Positions 1-9,155 of a stretch of 59,607 nt of DNA are shown piece after piece; position 1 is the first letter of the stretch, and each line of letters begins with the position of its first letter. The notes below the pieces were generated by a model. The model was not told where the DNA came from. It saw only the letters and a list, made by a program, of their open reading frames with translations, and did not search any database. Both the position numbers and the translations under genes were made by a program. This DNA comes from a bacterium. Its GTDB lineage: Bacteria; AUK180. The stretch covers positions 1 through 59,607 of the forward strand of contig JAGLWT010000148.1 in NCBI GenBank assembly GCA_023133295.1, written 5' to 3'.

Positions 1-185
1 AGAGAGGAAGAAATTGACCAAAGATGACATTCCCTTCGGGCTGATGCTCTTTTTCTGTCTTCTGCGTTGCTCGTTGCTTACATACCGCTGCGGGTATGCC
101 GCGCTCCTCGCGCCTTGAATACAAATCAAAATAGCATCAGCCATTGTTATGGTATTTATGGAACAGTACACTATGTTGGGGTGCG
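1..185. repeat. Dispersed repeat R1, copy a (truncated by window start)
   Basis: This stretch closely matches 52241-52503 and the last ~150 bases of the window. It contains a hairpin, CATACC (81-86), loop GCTGCG, GGTATG (93-98); the stem is kept in the 52.3 kb copy while the loop differs. About 1.2 units of the ~90-base subrepeat that is doubled in the 52 kb copy are present here. No gene is supported; the small open frame at 144-332 is repeat and heptad sequence. The copy begins mid-element, so the window edge cuts it. Confidence 0.75.
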
Positions 186-273
186 GCGCGAAACGATTGT
201 AACAGAAGAATTAATGTGTTAAACGAAATAATGGTTTTTCCGGTTACGGATGTGTTTATTGTTTTATTCTCCT

Positions 274-301
274 CACTTTACACACCACATTTCACACTTC
301 T
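274..301. repeat. Degenerate heptanucleotide tandem repeat (CACTTYA type)
   Basis: Four consecutive 7-base units are readable: CACTTTA, CACACCA, CATTTCA, CACTTCT. The same unit type recurs at 26345, 32506 and 36325. It lies between repeat R1 and the promoter of the first gene. Confidence 0.7.
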
Positions 302-328
302 GAATGCCTCGTACTTCGTACCTTCTTC

Positions 329-357
329 TTGACATGTGTGCCCAAATCAAATATAAT
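329..357 (+). promoter_or_regulatory. Consensus sigma-70-type promoter, probably giving a leaderless mRNA
   Basis: TTGACA (329-334), a 17-base spacer and TATAAT (352-357) match the housekeeping consensus exactly. The start codon ATG at 363 follows the -10 box by only 5 bases, so transcription should begin at or within the start codon and leave no room for a Shine-Dalgarno site. Confidence 0.85.
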
Positions 358-362
358 TGCAC

Positions 363-1220
363 ATGGATATGCTTTCCTTTCTAATAGTCACCTATAACTC
401 TATTTCCACGATCGACAGATGTATTAGTTCTATCTATGATCATTTGGGCCATCTTTCCCTTGAGGTCATTGTAGTGGATAACGGTTCTTCTGACGGTACC
501 GCCGAATATGTGAAAGAGCATTTCCCAAAGGTGATAATACCTGACAATACAGAAAATACGGGTTTCGCGAGGGGAGTTAACAAGGCTTTCAGAAACAGTG
601 GCGGAGAGATATTGATAATATTGAACCCCGATACTTATCTGAACGATCCCTCTATTGAAAACGCGGTTTCCTATCTCGTTAACAATCCCGATGTCGGCGT
701 GCTGGGCCCCAAGATCAGCGATAATAAAGGGGATTTTCAATATTCCTGTAGAAGGGGCAAGGCGGACCCCATAATGGTTTTATGGAAGGATCTTGGATTG
801 GAAAGAATACTGGGCAGGGGTTTTGATGAGTATAAATTGCATAGGATCTCTCCCGATCAGATCCTTGAAGTGGAATCGGTCTCCGGTTCCTGCATGATAC
901 TCAAAAGTTCCCTCTTTCGTTCGCTCAATGGACTGGATACCAGATATTTCATGTACAGTGAGGATATCGATCTATGTCTGAAAGTGCAAAAAATGGGAAA
1001 GAAGGTCATGTACTTTCCCGAAACAAATGTACTGCATCTTGGGGGTGTTTCATCCAGGCAAACGCCGCTGCGTTCTCTTCTGTATATGCATTTTTCCAAA
1101 TTGATATTCATTAACAGGCATTATTTTCGATTTCCGCCATACGGCTTGTTCCTGCAATTGCTGGTAGCGGCCCGTTTATTGATAAAGGCCTATGCCGCAT
1201 TGATAAGGCGGAACCCATGA
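363..1220 (+). CDS. Family 2 glycosyltransferase (rhamnosyltransferase-like)
   Basis: A GT-A fold glycosyltransferase that should move a sugar from an activated donor onto a surface polysaccharide or glycolipid acceptor at the inner face of the cytoplasmic membrane. The N-terminus has the GT2 opening FLIVTYNS, then VVDNGSSDGT, NTGFARGVN and the metal-site region ILNPDTYL; a C-terminal hydrophobic stretch follows. Length (about 286 residues) fits WbbL-like enzymes. The open frame extends to a TTG at 357, but that lies in the -10 box, so ATG 363 (or 369) is chosen. The stop overlaps the next ATG (ATGA), so the two genes are co-transcribed. The sugar specificity cannot be read from sequence. Confidence 0.88.
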   Translation: MDMLSFLIVTYNSISTIDRCISSIYDHLGHLSLEVIVVDNGSSDGTAEYVKEHFPKVIIPDNTENTGFARGVNKAFRNSGGEILIILNPDTYLNDPSIENAVSYLVNNPDVGVLGPKISDNKGDFQYSCRRGKADPIMVLWKDLGLERILGRGFDEYKLHRISPDQILEVESVSGSCMILKSSLFRSLNGLDTRYFMYSEDIDLCLKVQKMGKKVMYFPETNVLHLGGVSSRQTPLRSLLYMHFSKLIFINRHYFRFPPYGLFLQLLVAARLLIKAYAALIRRNP

Positions 1221-1933
1221 GTTTTGGAGAGATACTGGGCCGTTTCTACTGCTCGATGGACAGGTATGAGCGGCATTACGCCGCGTCGAAGTTCCTGCGC
1301 GGCAAAGGGATCAAAAGGGTATTGGATGTCGGCGGAAGAGGAGCCATAATAAAGCGCTTTTTATCCGCGGATATTACCACCATCAATATTGACGGCAGTG
1401 GAGATGTCGAGTATGACGGTAAAATTATGCCGTTTGAAGATCTCTCATTTCCGGCAGTGATATCCCTTGATACTCTTGAGCATGTGTCCGAGGAGATGAG
1501 ACAGGAATTCATTAAAGAATGTCTGCGTGTATCCTCGGAATGTGTCCTGATCAGCGTGCCATTGGGCTCCAAAGCGCATATACTTAAAGAGAAGGAGCTT
1601 TCACAGCGATATACTGAAGTATTTGGATGTGAGCATACCTATCTTGCCGACCATGTAGAAAAGGGTTTGCCGTCTCTTGAGCAGCTCGAGGAGTATATAT
1701 CATCTTCAGGCCTTGAATGCAGGATGTTTTTCTCGGGTAATTTCCTCAAAGAGGGTGAGCGAATGAAGAGAAAACTTGATCTCAAAGAAAAGGGCGGCAT
1801 GATGAGCGGCCTCCTGCGGATATTTCTGAAAATCGGCTCATTAGCGGTCTTTCAGCAGTTCAAATTGGAAACACAAGCGGATGATTTTACTAATAGGGCT
1901 TATCTGTTCTTTGATAAAACAGATTCGCGATAA
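1217..1933 (+). CDS. SAM-dependent methyltransferase (class I, type 11-like)
   Basis: Probable small-molecule or glycan methyltransferase. The SAM-binding motif I appears as VLDVGGRG near residue 35, an acidic residue ends the next strand (INIDGSGD), and motif post-I/II is seen in VISLDTLEHV near residue 82, a typical type 11 layout. It is translationally coupled to the upstream glycosyltransferase by an ATGA overlap, which suggests it modifies the same glycan or lipid. Its 3' end overlaps the convergent gene on the minus strand by about 34 bases, with no terminator visible between the two operons. Substrate unknown. Confidence 0.8.
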   Translation: MSFGEILGRFYCSMDRYERHYAASKFLRGKGIKRVLDVGGRGAIIKRFLSADITTINIDGSGDVEYDGKIMPFEDLSFPAVISLDTLEHVSEEMRQEFIKECLRVSSECVLISVPLGSKAHILKEKELSQRYTEVFGCEHTYLADHVEKGLPSLEQLEEYISSSGLECRMFFSGNFLKEGERMKRKLDLKEKGGMMSGLLRIFLKIGSLAVFQQFKLETQADDFTNRAYLFFDKTDSR

Positions 1934-2931
1934 CTTTTTGTCTTCTCTCTATATTCTTCTGCTTCCTCTTCATGAAGCAGAGAAAACATCAGCTCGGAGC
2001 ATTTATTATTATCATAGGGTGAAAAGCGGTATTTCTGGAAGGGAAGCACCTCTTTTAAAGAAGATGTATCTGAGCAAATAGTAAGGGCGCCGAAATAAAC
2101 GGCCTCCAGGACAGGAAGCCCGAAACCTTCATATAGCGAAGGTAGCACGAATAGCGAACAATTGCCGTAAAGCCATGCCAATTGAGCGTCGCTGACATAT
2201 CCGGTGAAGAGTATTGAATCTTCCAATCCCAATTCCCTGATCAATATTTTCAATGCGTAATGTTCATTGATATTCTTTCCTGTGAGCGCGAGATGGAACT
2301 TCCGTCGAACCTTCGGGTCCAATAATGAATATGAGCGAAGCAGAAACGGGAGATTCTTCCCCTTTTCCATTGAACCGACGGTCAGGATAAATTTCTTTCC
2401 CTCCAATTTCTTTACTGATATCGGGCTCTTTGGGAATTGTCCTATTTCCAATTTGTGAATGCTGATCTTTTTCTTTGTATGTTGGGAAAGGTCATTCCTG
2501 GTGGAAATAGATGGGACGATGAACTCATCCGCGTTCATTAATGTCGTAAAATAGAAAAAGTGATAGGCTGCTGATTTCAGGCGTGGGTATTTGCGCGGAA
2601 CCTTATAGAGCATTAGATCGTTCATCAGAGCGATATAATGGCCGTATTTGAAAACGGGTAGTATATGTGTGGGGCTGAACAGAAACGGCCTGTTCAATAC
2701 TATCATCAGAAGCGGTATGACAAAGAGCTGATAGAGCACTCTGATGAAAGTGAGATGTGAGTAAGGCATTGTTAGGACATTGAAATTCTTGAGTTCAAGA
2801 GGAAAATTGCGATTAATGAGGATCAGATAGTTCTTATCTTCATGTATATTCTCCAGATGCTGAATCACTCCACGGGCAACACCCGTTGGCCTATCTCCAA
2901 GTATCATGGCATCAAATATTTTTCTTTTCAT
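1900..2931 (-). CDS. Group 1 (GT4-type) glycosyltransferase
   Basis: GT-B fold glycosyltransferase, last gene of the nine-gene polysaccharide operon. The C-terminal domain carries ILTVGSMEKGKNL and the donor-site signature EGFGLPVLEA with the two glutamates of the E-x7-E motif. The open frame runs upstream to 2976, but the ATG at 2931 begins the natural N-terminus (MKRKIFDAMIL) and is preceded by an AAGGG-type ribosome site; it overlaps the end of the polymerase gene by 20 bases. The C-terminus overlaps the convergent methyltransferase gene. It likely adds one sugar of the repeat unit. Confidence 0.87.
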   Translation of the reverse strand: MKRKIFDAMILGDRPTGVARGVIQHLENIHEDKNYLILINRNFPLELKNFNVLTMPYSHLTFIRVLYQLFVIPLLMIVLNRPFLFSPTHILPVFKYGHYIALMNDLMLYKVPRKYPRLKSAAYHFFYFTTLMNADEFIVPSISTRNDLSQHTKKKISIHKLEIGQFPKSPISVKKLEGKKFILTVGSMEKGKNLPFLLRSYSLLDPKVRRKFHLALTGKNINEHYALKILIRELGLEDSILFTGYVSDAQLAWLYGNCSLFVLPSLYEGFGLPVLEAVYFGALTICSDTSSLKEVLPFQKYRFSPYDNNKCSELMFSLLHEEEAEEYREKTKSYRESVLSKNR

Positions 2932-4318
2932 AGAGCCCTTTTGATACAAACGCCGCAAATATAAAGAAGTAGGCATTTACTTTGAAAACTATCGAAACAT
3001 CATAAGAAATGGAGTGGATCAGGAAGATGACCGCGGAAACCAGGAAGATGATACCCAGCCGGTCTCCTTTCTGCTGAAGATAGAGCTTAATTCCCCGGAA
3101 AATCATAATGCCGATCATGAAATAGTAGGAGAGAAACCCCAATATGCCGGCGTTAACAAGCATTTTGATATAATTATTGTCCTGCCATACCGTTGGATAG
3201 CCAAGTCCAGTGAGCAGATGGGGCTGAAGAATTTTCATCCATCTTCCCCATTTTATTATTCGGGTTTGCACCGTTCCCGGAAATTGCTTTCTGGGATTTA
3301 CAATGGTTGTGGAGACCCGGATCTTCTCTAAGATGAAATCATTACTTAAGACGATCGACACAAAAGCGATACAGACCACGGCGATAATGGCGATCCTTCC
3401 ACCCGTTGAAAGCCGTCGTGAAAGAAGGGTGATTAGGAATAATCCTCCGATAAGCGCGGCATATGAACCGAAAGAGTATGTAAATAAAAAAATGAAGAAC
3501 AGGAATGCTCCGGTGAAGTAAAGAGCGATGTTTCTCGGCTTCTCAAGGATATAATAATAAACTATGCAGATGCTTAATGCGAGAAAGGTTCCAAAACTCT
3601 GTGGATTATCGAAGGTTGAGGGAATGCGGAAAAGCGATGCTTGATGATATGTTGTGTGATATAGGGAATATATTGAATCGGGAACCAGATTGTACTTAGA
3701 CAGCCAGCCGAATGCCGCCGTCGCCATCGCCGATAATAATAATATCTTCATGACCCGTTTTACCTCTCTTTTATCCGTGCTGAAGGTTTCATGGACGAAG
3801 TAATACAGAAATAATGGGAAAAAAGTTCTGAAAAAGACAAAGAAATTACTCATGGATACGGGTGAAACGGTGAGGGGATTTAATCGGGCATACCTGATAT
3901 GCAGTATTGAATTAATGCGGTAAAGTTCATTGGAATCCATGCGGATCGCGGCGACCAGGATCGATAAGAGAGAAATGGCGACAAAGGATAAAATGGTGAC
4001 GGTAAGGATAGTATTGATAAGTTTCAGGTCATTGGCAATTATTTTCTTAACGATAAGAACACCGAATAAGACCAGGAATACACCGTCAGTGACAAAGATG
4101 TCCTTCAATCCGCCGACATTCAACGGGATATTGAATGAAAGGGGAAGAACGACGAGAAAGAGATAGAAAGCATACTTCAGGTCAATAAATGATAAGGTGA
4201 TCAGCAAGATCACCGCGGAGAGAAGGAATGCGAGTTTTGGTTCTATCAGATAAAATACCGCAAATAAGAATAAGGATAGGGAAAATCCCCAGATCAAACC
4301 GTTCTTAGCCACAGGCAA
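2912..4318 (-). CDS. O-antigen polymerase/ligase family membrane protein (Wzy/WaaL type)
   Basis: A 468-residue multi-span membrane protein with about 11-12 hydrophobic helices and a large periplasmic loop in the second half, the usual form of the O-antigen ligase/polymerase family. A typical stretch is TRIIKWGRWMKILQPHLLTGLGYPT before the last helices, where the family has its conserved periplasmic arginine and histidine region. In a cluster with a flippase and a Wzz protein the polymerase role (joining lipid-linked repeat units in the periplasm) is more likely than the ligase role, but the sequence alone does not decide. It overlaps both neighbours. Confidence 0.82.
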   Translation of the reverse strand: MPVAKNGLIWGFSLSLFLFAVFYLIEPKLAFLLSAVILLITLSFIDLKYAFYLFLVVLPLSFNIPLNVGGLKDIFVTDGVFLVLFGVLIVKKIIANDLKLINTILTVTILSFVAISLLSILVAAIRMDSNELYRINSILHIRYARLNPLTVSPVSMSNFFVFFRTFFPLFLYYFVHETFSTDKREVKRVMKILLLSAMATAAFGWLSKYNLVPDSIYSLYHTTYHQASLFRIPSTFDNPQSFGTFLALSICIVYYYILEKPRNIALYFTGAFLFFIFLFTYSFGSYAALIGGLFLITLLSRRLSTGGRIAIIAVVCIAFVSIVLSNDFILEKIRVSTTIVNPRKQFPGTVQTRIIKWGRWMKILQPHLLTGLGYPTVWQDNNYIKMLVNAGILGFLSYYFMIGIMIFRGIKLYLQQKGDRLGIIFLVSAVIFLIHSISYDVSIVFKVNAYFFIFAAFVSKGLYEKKNI

Positions 4319-5126
4319 ATCCTATATAATAAGAAAGCAGGCCGATCGCATACAGCGGCCTGAAAAAGGGAGGAGCCAATATGCTCTTTATTCTCATATG
4401 ATGAGCACCCGGGAAAAATATCTGCAATGGGAACATTATCATTCTGAATAGGATATATACAGGCATCATGGTCTTGAAAAAAATATTCACTGTTCCGCTT
4501 GCTTTGCTTCGGTGAAGTTCTCCGATACCTTTTCCATACCAGAAAAACTGATTTAAGAACACCCAAAAGGATTCTTTGGCGGGATGATATACTACAAGTC
4601 CCTTCAGCATAATAGTCCTTCTGCCCGTTCTCCTGACGCGTTTTCTGAAATCTGTGTCCTCTCCCGCAGTGATATCTTCATTAAAGAGTCCGACCTCACT
4701 GTACAATTGCGCCTTTGAGGCCCAGCAGCAGGTTGCGATCCTATCAGAATCCTCGTCTCGATCCTTTCGCGGGATGATCTGTTCTCGCGGGATATCTCTG
4801 GCAAGCCATCGCTGAAGCCGATTTGACCGCAGGGGAATAATGTGGCCACCGCCGACAAGGTCATTGGGGTATTTCTGGATCCCGTCAAGTAATTCCTTAA
4901 TTACATCGTGATTGGGAAGGCGGATGTCATCGTCAAGGAAAACGATGAACTCTCCTTTTGCCTTTCTCAATCCGGTATTTCTTGCTTTTCCCACCGGAGA
5001 AACGCCTTTAACAAGAATTATTTCAATATTGCTTTCAGATTGAGCGCGTATATCCTTCATTAACAGGGCTACATTGCCATCGCGGTTCCCGTCGCGGGAA
5101 ATAATGATCACGGAGATCTTGATCAT
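4305..5126 (-). CDS. Family 2 glycosyltransferase with C-terminal membrane segments
   Basis: A GT2 enzyme: SVIIISRDGN at the N-terminus, KARNTGLRKAKGEFIVFLDDD with the metal-binding acidic DxD at about residue 80, then GEDTDFRKRVRRTG resembling the ED/R acceptor region. Two or three hydrophobic stretches close the protein. The frame is open to 5153, but ATG 5126 overlaps the stop of the upstream gene as ATGA and starts the natural strand, so it is preferred. Part of the overlapping polysaccharide operon; donor sugar unknown. Confidence 0.87.
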   Translation of the reverse strand: MIKISVIIISRDGNRDGNVALLMKDIRAQSESNIEIILVKGVSPVGKARNTGLRKAKGEFIVFLDDDIRLPNHDVIKELLDGIQKYPNDLVGGGHIIPLRSNRLQRWLARDIPREQIIPRKDRDEDSDRIATCCWASKAQLYSEVGLFNEDITAGEDTDFRKRVRRTGRRTIMLKGLVVYHPAKESFWVFLNQFFWYGKGIGELHRSKASGTVNIFFKTMMPVYILFRMIMFPLQIFFPGAHHMRIKSILAPPFFRPLYAIGLLSYYIGFACG

Positions 5127-6115
5127 AGAAGATCCCTCAATGCGTTTCCCCACTCAGCTTTTACTGTCTCCGGAGAGAAATTCATTTGGAGAAAATCCGC
5201 GGGGGAGTATTTTTCCCTACGGACCTCTTTCAAAGCACTTGAAAAGCGTTGCGCTTTCCATTCATTTACCATTATACCGGGGAAATCTCTTAGTTCTGGG
5301 AATAATCCTACCGGTGTTCCGATAACTGGCAGTCCGGAAGCAAATGCTTCCAATACGGTGTAGGAATTGCCCTCAAATCTTGAGGGGAAGAGCAGGACAT
5401 CGGCCTGTGAATATATTTCGCCCATCTCGTGATGCGGCAGGTCATGAAGCAATTGTATATTTTTCGGTAAGTTCTTTACCGTATTTTTGCCGAATAACAC
5501 CGCCGTGAATTGAATATCAGGGTTCAGTATGGCGGTTTTTACGAAGATACCAAATCCCTTTTCCCGTGTGGCTCTCCCGACAAAAATAACCTTTTTCTCT
5601 GTGCTTTCGGGTTTGGCCACTGTCTTTACATTCGGGGTATTGTGAACTACATTGATATTGCCCATCCCTTCCCTTTTCAGTATAGCGCCAATGAAGTGAG
5701 AAGGGGCGATGTTAATGGCATTCCGTCCGCTCAGCTTTTCGTATCTGATCTTTCTCAAAGTGATCGCCCACCAGCTCTTTTGCAGGGGATTGTAGCAGTG
5801 ATCGCGAAAGCCGAACCAATTGCCCTGAAATACATTGACACGGGGGATCGGAAGGTCCTTCGGCGCCGCCCATCCTCCGAGTCCGAGCGTAAGGATAGCG
5901 TCACAGTCCATATTCTCTTTTCTTCCGTAAAAAATATTCCATGCTTCCTTTGCCCTTAGATACTCCGCGGAGCTACCGCTTTCCTTTGAGGGAAATGTAT
6001 ATTCAACTTCAGAAAAGAACTTAGGCAGCTGAGAAATGAAGAATTCCGCTCCTCCCGCTATCCGGTCTAATCGGACCTGGGAAATGACATGGATCTTCAG
6101 GGGGAGTTTATCCAA
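5123..6115 (-). CDS. Group 1 (GT4-type) glycosyltransferase, TTG start
   Basis: GT-B fold glycosyltransferase. The N-terminal domain shows GGAEFFISQLPKFF, typical of acceptor-side helices, and the C-terminal domain shows VIFVGRATREKGF and FEGNSYTVLEAFASGLPVIG, the E-x7-E donor site. There is no ATG near the N-terminus; a TTG at 6115 follows a GAGGAG ribosome site by about 7 bases and begins just after the stop of the upstream gene, so TTG is the likely start. Several other genes in this window also use TTG. It adds a sugar of the repeat unit. Confidence 0.85.
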   Translation of the reverse strand: MDKLPLKIHVISQVRLDRIAGGAEFFISQLPKFFSEVEYTFPSKESGSSAEYLRAKEAWNIFYGRKENMDCDAILTLGLGGWAAPKDLPIPRVNVFQGNWFGFRDHCYNPLQKSWWAITLRKIRYEKLSGRNAINIAPSHFIGAILKREGMGNINVVHNTPNVKTVAKPESTEKKVIFVGRATREKGFGIFVKTAILNPDIQFTAVLFGKNTVKNLPKNIQLLHDLPHHEMGEIYSQADVLLFPSRFEGNSYTVLEAFASGLPVIGTPVGLFPELRDFPGIMVNEWKAQRFSSALKEVRREKYSPADFLQMNFSPETVKAEWGNALRDLL

Positions 6116-6863
6116 AATCCATCTCCTCTTTTAAAATGATGCTTTCACCTTTCTGAAGCCGCTTATTATGGCAGATCTGAAATGACATTCCGGGATAAAG
6201 CCTCTCCCGGGCGTAGGTAAAGAGACCTCGGAGCGGGGGAGTCTTCAGGAGCCAGCTGTCCTTTTTTATCCGGTTACCCTTGATCGTTTTTGAAAAAACC
6301 TCATCCATGGAGAATGAAAGGCCTCTCGTATGCAATATCCAATTCCCGTCCCTTTGAAATCGGAGATAATCCGCTCTTTCAAAGCCATCCGCAAGCAAAG
6401 AGGTCTTAACTTTGATGCTGTTCGCATCTAAAGTCAGGGTGCTGGGATTTGGAATAACATTATAAAGGTTGAATCGCTTTTTCGGCTTCATTAACTTACT
6501 ATTTAATTGGAGCTTGAAACGCCCGGGAATACATGTCCTTATTGCAAGATCTCCAAGATAGGCCTCTTCACTTAGAACGGTCAGGGTAAGGGAGCGGTAA
6601 ACCTTGCCGGACCCGAATTCATCGGTGTACAGGAAGTTGAATCTCCCGTTTTCCAGGGCGATGATGCCGCGGGTTTCAAATGTCCCGCCATCATTGCTGA
6701 TCGAAATATCTGAACCTTCACTGTTCAGGCCGCCCATTTTTTCAAGAGAGAAGAAGGAATACCAATTACCCATCTCAAAACCCCATCCTGAAAAGAAATA
6801 TTCCTTCCCCTCCGAAGTCAATATGCGTGAAATAAGGTTGCGTTCGCTATCAATTTCCTTCAT
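6108..6863 (-). CDS. Conserved hypothetical beta-rich protein of the polysaccharide operon
   Basis: I do not recognise a family with certainty. The 251 residues are rich in short beta strands and aromatic residues (for example FFSGWGFEMGNWYSFFSLEK), with no signal peptide and no membrane helix. A beta-sandwich is likely. One idea is that it corresponds to the C-terminal beta-sandwich of heparinase II/III-like proteins, since an alpha/alpha-toroid protein is encoded two genes upstream; this is only an inference from domain type and context. The start overlaps the end of the preceding glycosyltransferase gene, so it is co-translated with the cluster. Confidence 0.6.
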   Translation of the reverse strand: MKEIDSERNLISRILTSEGKEYFFSGWGFEMGNWYSFFSLEKMGGLNSEGSDISISNDGGTFETRGIIALENGRFNFLYTDEFGSGKVYRSLTLTVLSEEAYLGDLAIRTCIPGRFKLQLNSKLMKPKKRFNLYNVIPNPSTLTLDANSIKVKTSLLADGFERADYLRFQRDGNWILHTRGLSFSMDEVFSKTIKGNRIKKDSWLLKTPPLRGLFTYARERLYPGMSFQICHNKRLQKGESIILKEEMDFG

Positions 6864-7932
6864 CAAGCCATTTCAATTGTGTTTCGTAGAATTCATTAAT
6901 AAGATCGGGCCAGTAAAAAACCCCCCTGTTCTTCATTACATTGCTTATGTGTTCGCAGTAGCTCTTTCTTATATTGTCAAAGAGCCCTGGAGTGTATTCT
7001 TCGGGATTGATATCGTAACCCACACCGTACTTCCGTGTTTCCCGTGAAATAATGCTTCTTCCAAATGAAACATTTATGGTAGGTATTCCCATAGCGAGGT
7101 ATGTATAGAACTTTGATGGTATGGAATAATTGTAAATGGTCTTTACAAAGGTAAGCCCTGCAGAGTATTCTTTGAGCTTATTTTTGAATTTCTCTTCGGT
7201 GATCGGGGGCAGGAAGCGGATGAAGTTGAACTTCTCTTCAGTCGATACCCGCTGTACTTCCCTCAATTGTTCGGATGGAAAACAGTAGAAATCGAAGACC
7301 GCCTTCTCTTTTTCGATGTCTTCCCGGTATATTGAAAAGAACTTCTTGAAATTAATTACTGAATGCATCAGATTGAAAGCCCCGAAATAAAGAAATTTAG
7401 GGGTATATTCTCTTTCATGGGAGAAGAGCACGGCATCGTATCCGTTGGGGAGGAAATAAAAGAGCCGCTCTACGCCCATATCTCTATAGACCTCGCGTAT
7501 ACCTGGCGAATTGATCACAGCTGCTTTTGCTCCCGTTAAAAGAGCCCTTTCATAATATTCCAGCATCTTTTCTTTAATGAGATTCCCGGATTTGGCTTTA
7601 TGTGTGTACAGAAGCGGGTCGCGGATATCATATATCAAAGGGATCCCTTTGTCATGCGCGGCCTTGACCGCTGAAATCCCGATCGCCGGCGGGACGGAAA
7701 GGATGATCAGGTCAGGGGATGATGAGAAGATCTTTCTTTTCAGGAGCCCTAAATTCTTAAAATTGACCACCTCAAGGTGATGCTGGGAGTTCGAAACGGC
7801 ATCCTGCTGAGCAGTTATGAGCGTAACTTCATGTCCCTTAGAAACAAAGAATTTAGTGAAATTGCCTACACGGTACGGTGCCGCGCCCAATGCCGGCGGC
7901 GCCCAGAATGAAACGATGCTTATCTTTGCCAT
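6850..7932 (-). CDS. Group 1 family glycosyltransferase
   Basis: A 360-residue GT-B protein. The N-terminus, SIVSFWAPPALGAAPYRVGNFTKFF then SKGHEVTLITAQ, has the glycine-rich loop and strand pattern of GT4 acceptor domains. The middle has LIYDIRDPL, a common motif of this family. The C-terminal domain is less typical than in the two neighbouring GT4 genes: the E-x7-E motif is weak, with KFYTYLAMGIPTINV in the equivalent place. Overlaps of 13-14 bases with both neighbours show tight coupling. Sugar unknown. Confidence 0.8.
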   Translation of the reverse strand: MAKISIVSFWAPPALGAAPYRVGNFTKFFVSKGHEVTLITAQQDAVSNSQHHLEVVNFKNLGLLKRKIFSSSPDLIILSVPPAIGISAVKAAHDKGIPLIYDIRDPLLYTHKAKSGNLIKEKMLEYYERALLTGAKAAVINSPGIREVYRDMGVERLFYFLPNGYDAVLFSHEREYTPKFLYFGAFNLMHSVINFKKFFSIYREDIEKEKAVFDFYCFPSEQLREVQRVSTEEKFNFIRFLPPITEEKFKNKLKEYSAGLTFVKTIYNYSIPSKFYTYLAMGIPTINVSFGRSIISRETRKYGVGYDINPEEYTPGLFDNIRKSYCEHISNVMKNRGVFYWPDLINEFYETQLKWLDEGN

Positions 7933-9155
7933 TTGGAAATCCCCCTCTTATCATCTTTTAAAAAAATATTCTCGCTGTCTTCCGAATAAAAATCATTGTC
8001 GATCTTAACCGTTCCCTTTTCCCCGGATAATTCCGTAAGGTCTCCCTCATAGAAAAAAGACAGAAGGAAAAAGAGATACGCTTCCCATCGAATCACGGGT
8101 ATACGATTCCTCCATTCCAACTCAAATCCGTAGGCATTGGGAAAACTCCCGTTATTTAATTGATAGCGGTCAATGAAATCCGCGATGGTCTCAATATTCA
8201 ATGCGGCCGGTTCTGAAAGAAGGGCTGAATAGAGGTGAAGAAATATCATGTCGATCGCTGATCTCGCTATGAAACGGGGGTCTTCCAAACAAACAAAATC
8301 CCGTTTATTGTAATATTTCGTAAATTTCTTCGGTGTGCTTCTTATGGAGAAGGCTTTTCTGAGTATCCTTGAGCTTTGAGTTTCAATACAGCGATAGCCC
8401 GCATAATAAAGCCCGGTTTCACTCTCCTGAAGTGATTGAATAAAGGGCAGAAGTTTTTTAATAGATGAATAAAGCGTATCTTTTCTCAATAATTCATATG
8501 TCCACAAAAGCGCGACACCGGTTTTCGCATTGTAGAATGAGAGCTGATCCGAGAGGTGGAGGCCGTGGAAGAAGCCACCGTTATTATGCTGCATTTGCAT
8601 AACGAATTCCTCTATCTCATCAAGATCAAAGTCACAGATTGCGGCTTTACTGCCGGAAAGTTCGATAATTTTGTAGAGTAAAAACAGCAGCATGGCATTC
8701 TGATTCACGACACGATTGGAGAGTATTCCATTTCTTCTCATACGCCTGCTCATGAATTTAATACTGCTAAGTACCGCCTTGATGTATTTCTCGTCCTTAA
8801 AGCTCTCATACGCCTTCAGGAGAGCAATATCCGCCGCTATGTGAATGATCGGCGGGCTTTGTGTTGTAAGGATGTCACCGAAGGCATTGTTATAACTTCC
8901 ATCCTTATTTTGCGAACTCAAAATAAAATCCAGCCATTTGAAGAGTTCTTCCGGAGGTTTGGCGGAGGAATTCTTTTTCAGGATGTGTATCAATCCGAGT
9001 ATCATTGGGAAGGCATTCATTATATTCGGAAGTGATTTGAATTCCGCGTCCCAATATGTAGAGGTTACGGAGTGAAGCGATCCCGAAGGATCATCAAATG
9101 TCTTGATATGGTTAAAGAGAGCGGACATGCTGTCACGGATCTTCTGCCTATACAT
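7920..9155 (-). CDS. Alpha/alpha-toroid protein (prenyltransferase/cyclase-like or lyase-like)
   Basis: A mostly helical protein of 411 residues with repeated glycine-asparagine turn motifs: QNKDGSYNN, HNNGGFFHG, ETGLYYAGY and LNNGSFPNAYG, spaced by 50-100 residues. This periodicity is that of alpha/alpha barrels (terpene cyclase/prenyltransferase, cellulase or heparinase-lyase type). No signal peptide is seen at the chosen ATG. The frame is open to 9200, but ATG 9155 overlaps the flippase stop by 8 bases. In a polysaccharide cluster a role in glycan modification or cleavage is plausible, but no catalytic residues can be assigned. Confidence 0.65.
   Translation of the reverse strand: MYRQKIRDSMSALFNHIKTFDDPSGSLHSVTSTYWDAEFKSLPNIMNAFPMILGLIHILKKNSSAKPPEELFKWLDFILSSQNKDGSYNNAFGDILTTQSPPIIHIAADIALLKAYESFKDEKYIKAVLSSIKFMSRRMRRNGILSNRVVNQNAMLLFLLYKIIELSGSKAAICDFDLDEIEEFVMQMQHNNGGFFHGLHLSDQLSFYNAKTGVALLWTYELLRKDTLYSSIKKLLPFIQSLQESETGLYYAGYRCIETQSSRILRKAFSIRSTPKKFTKYYNKRDFVCLEDPRFIARSAIDMIFLHLYSALLSEPAALNIETIADFIDRYQLNNGSFPNAYGFELEWRNRIPVIRWEAYLFFLLSFFYEGDLTELSGEKGTVKIDNDFYSEDSENIFLKDDKRGISKWQR

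Noticed and set aside
144..332. Small open frame at the window start
   Set aside because: It translates repeat R1 and CACTTYA heptads; no ribosome site and no domain.
1900..1960. Terminator between the convergent genes at 1933
   Set aside because: No stem-loop followed by a T run could be found; the two genes simply overlap.
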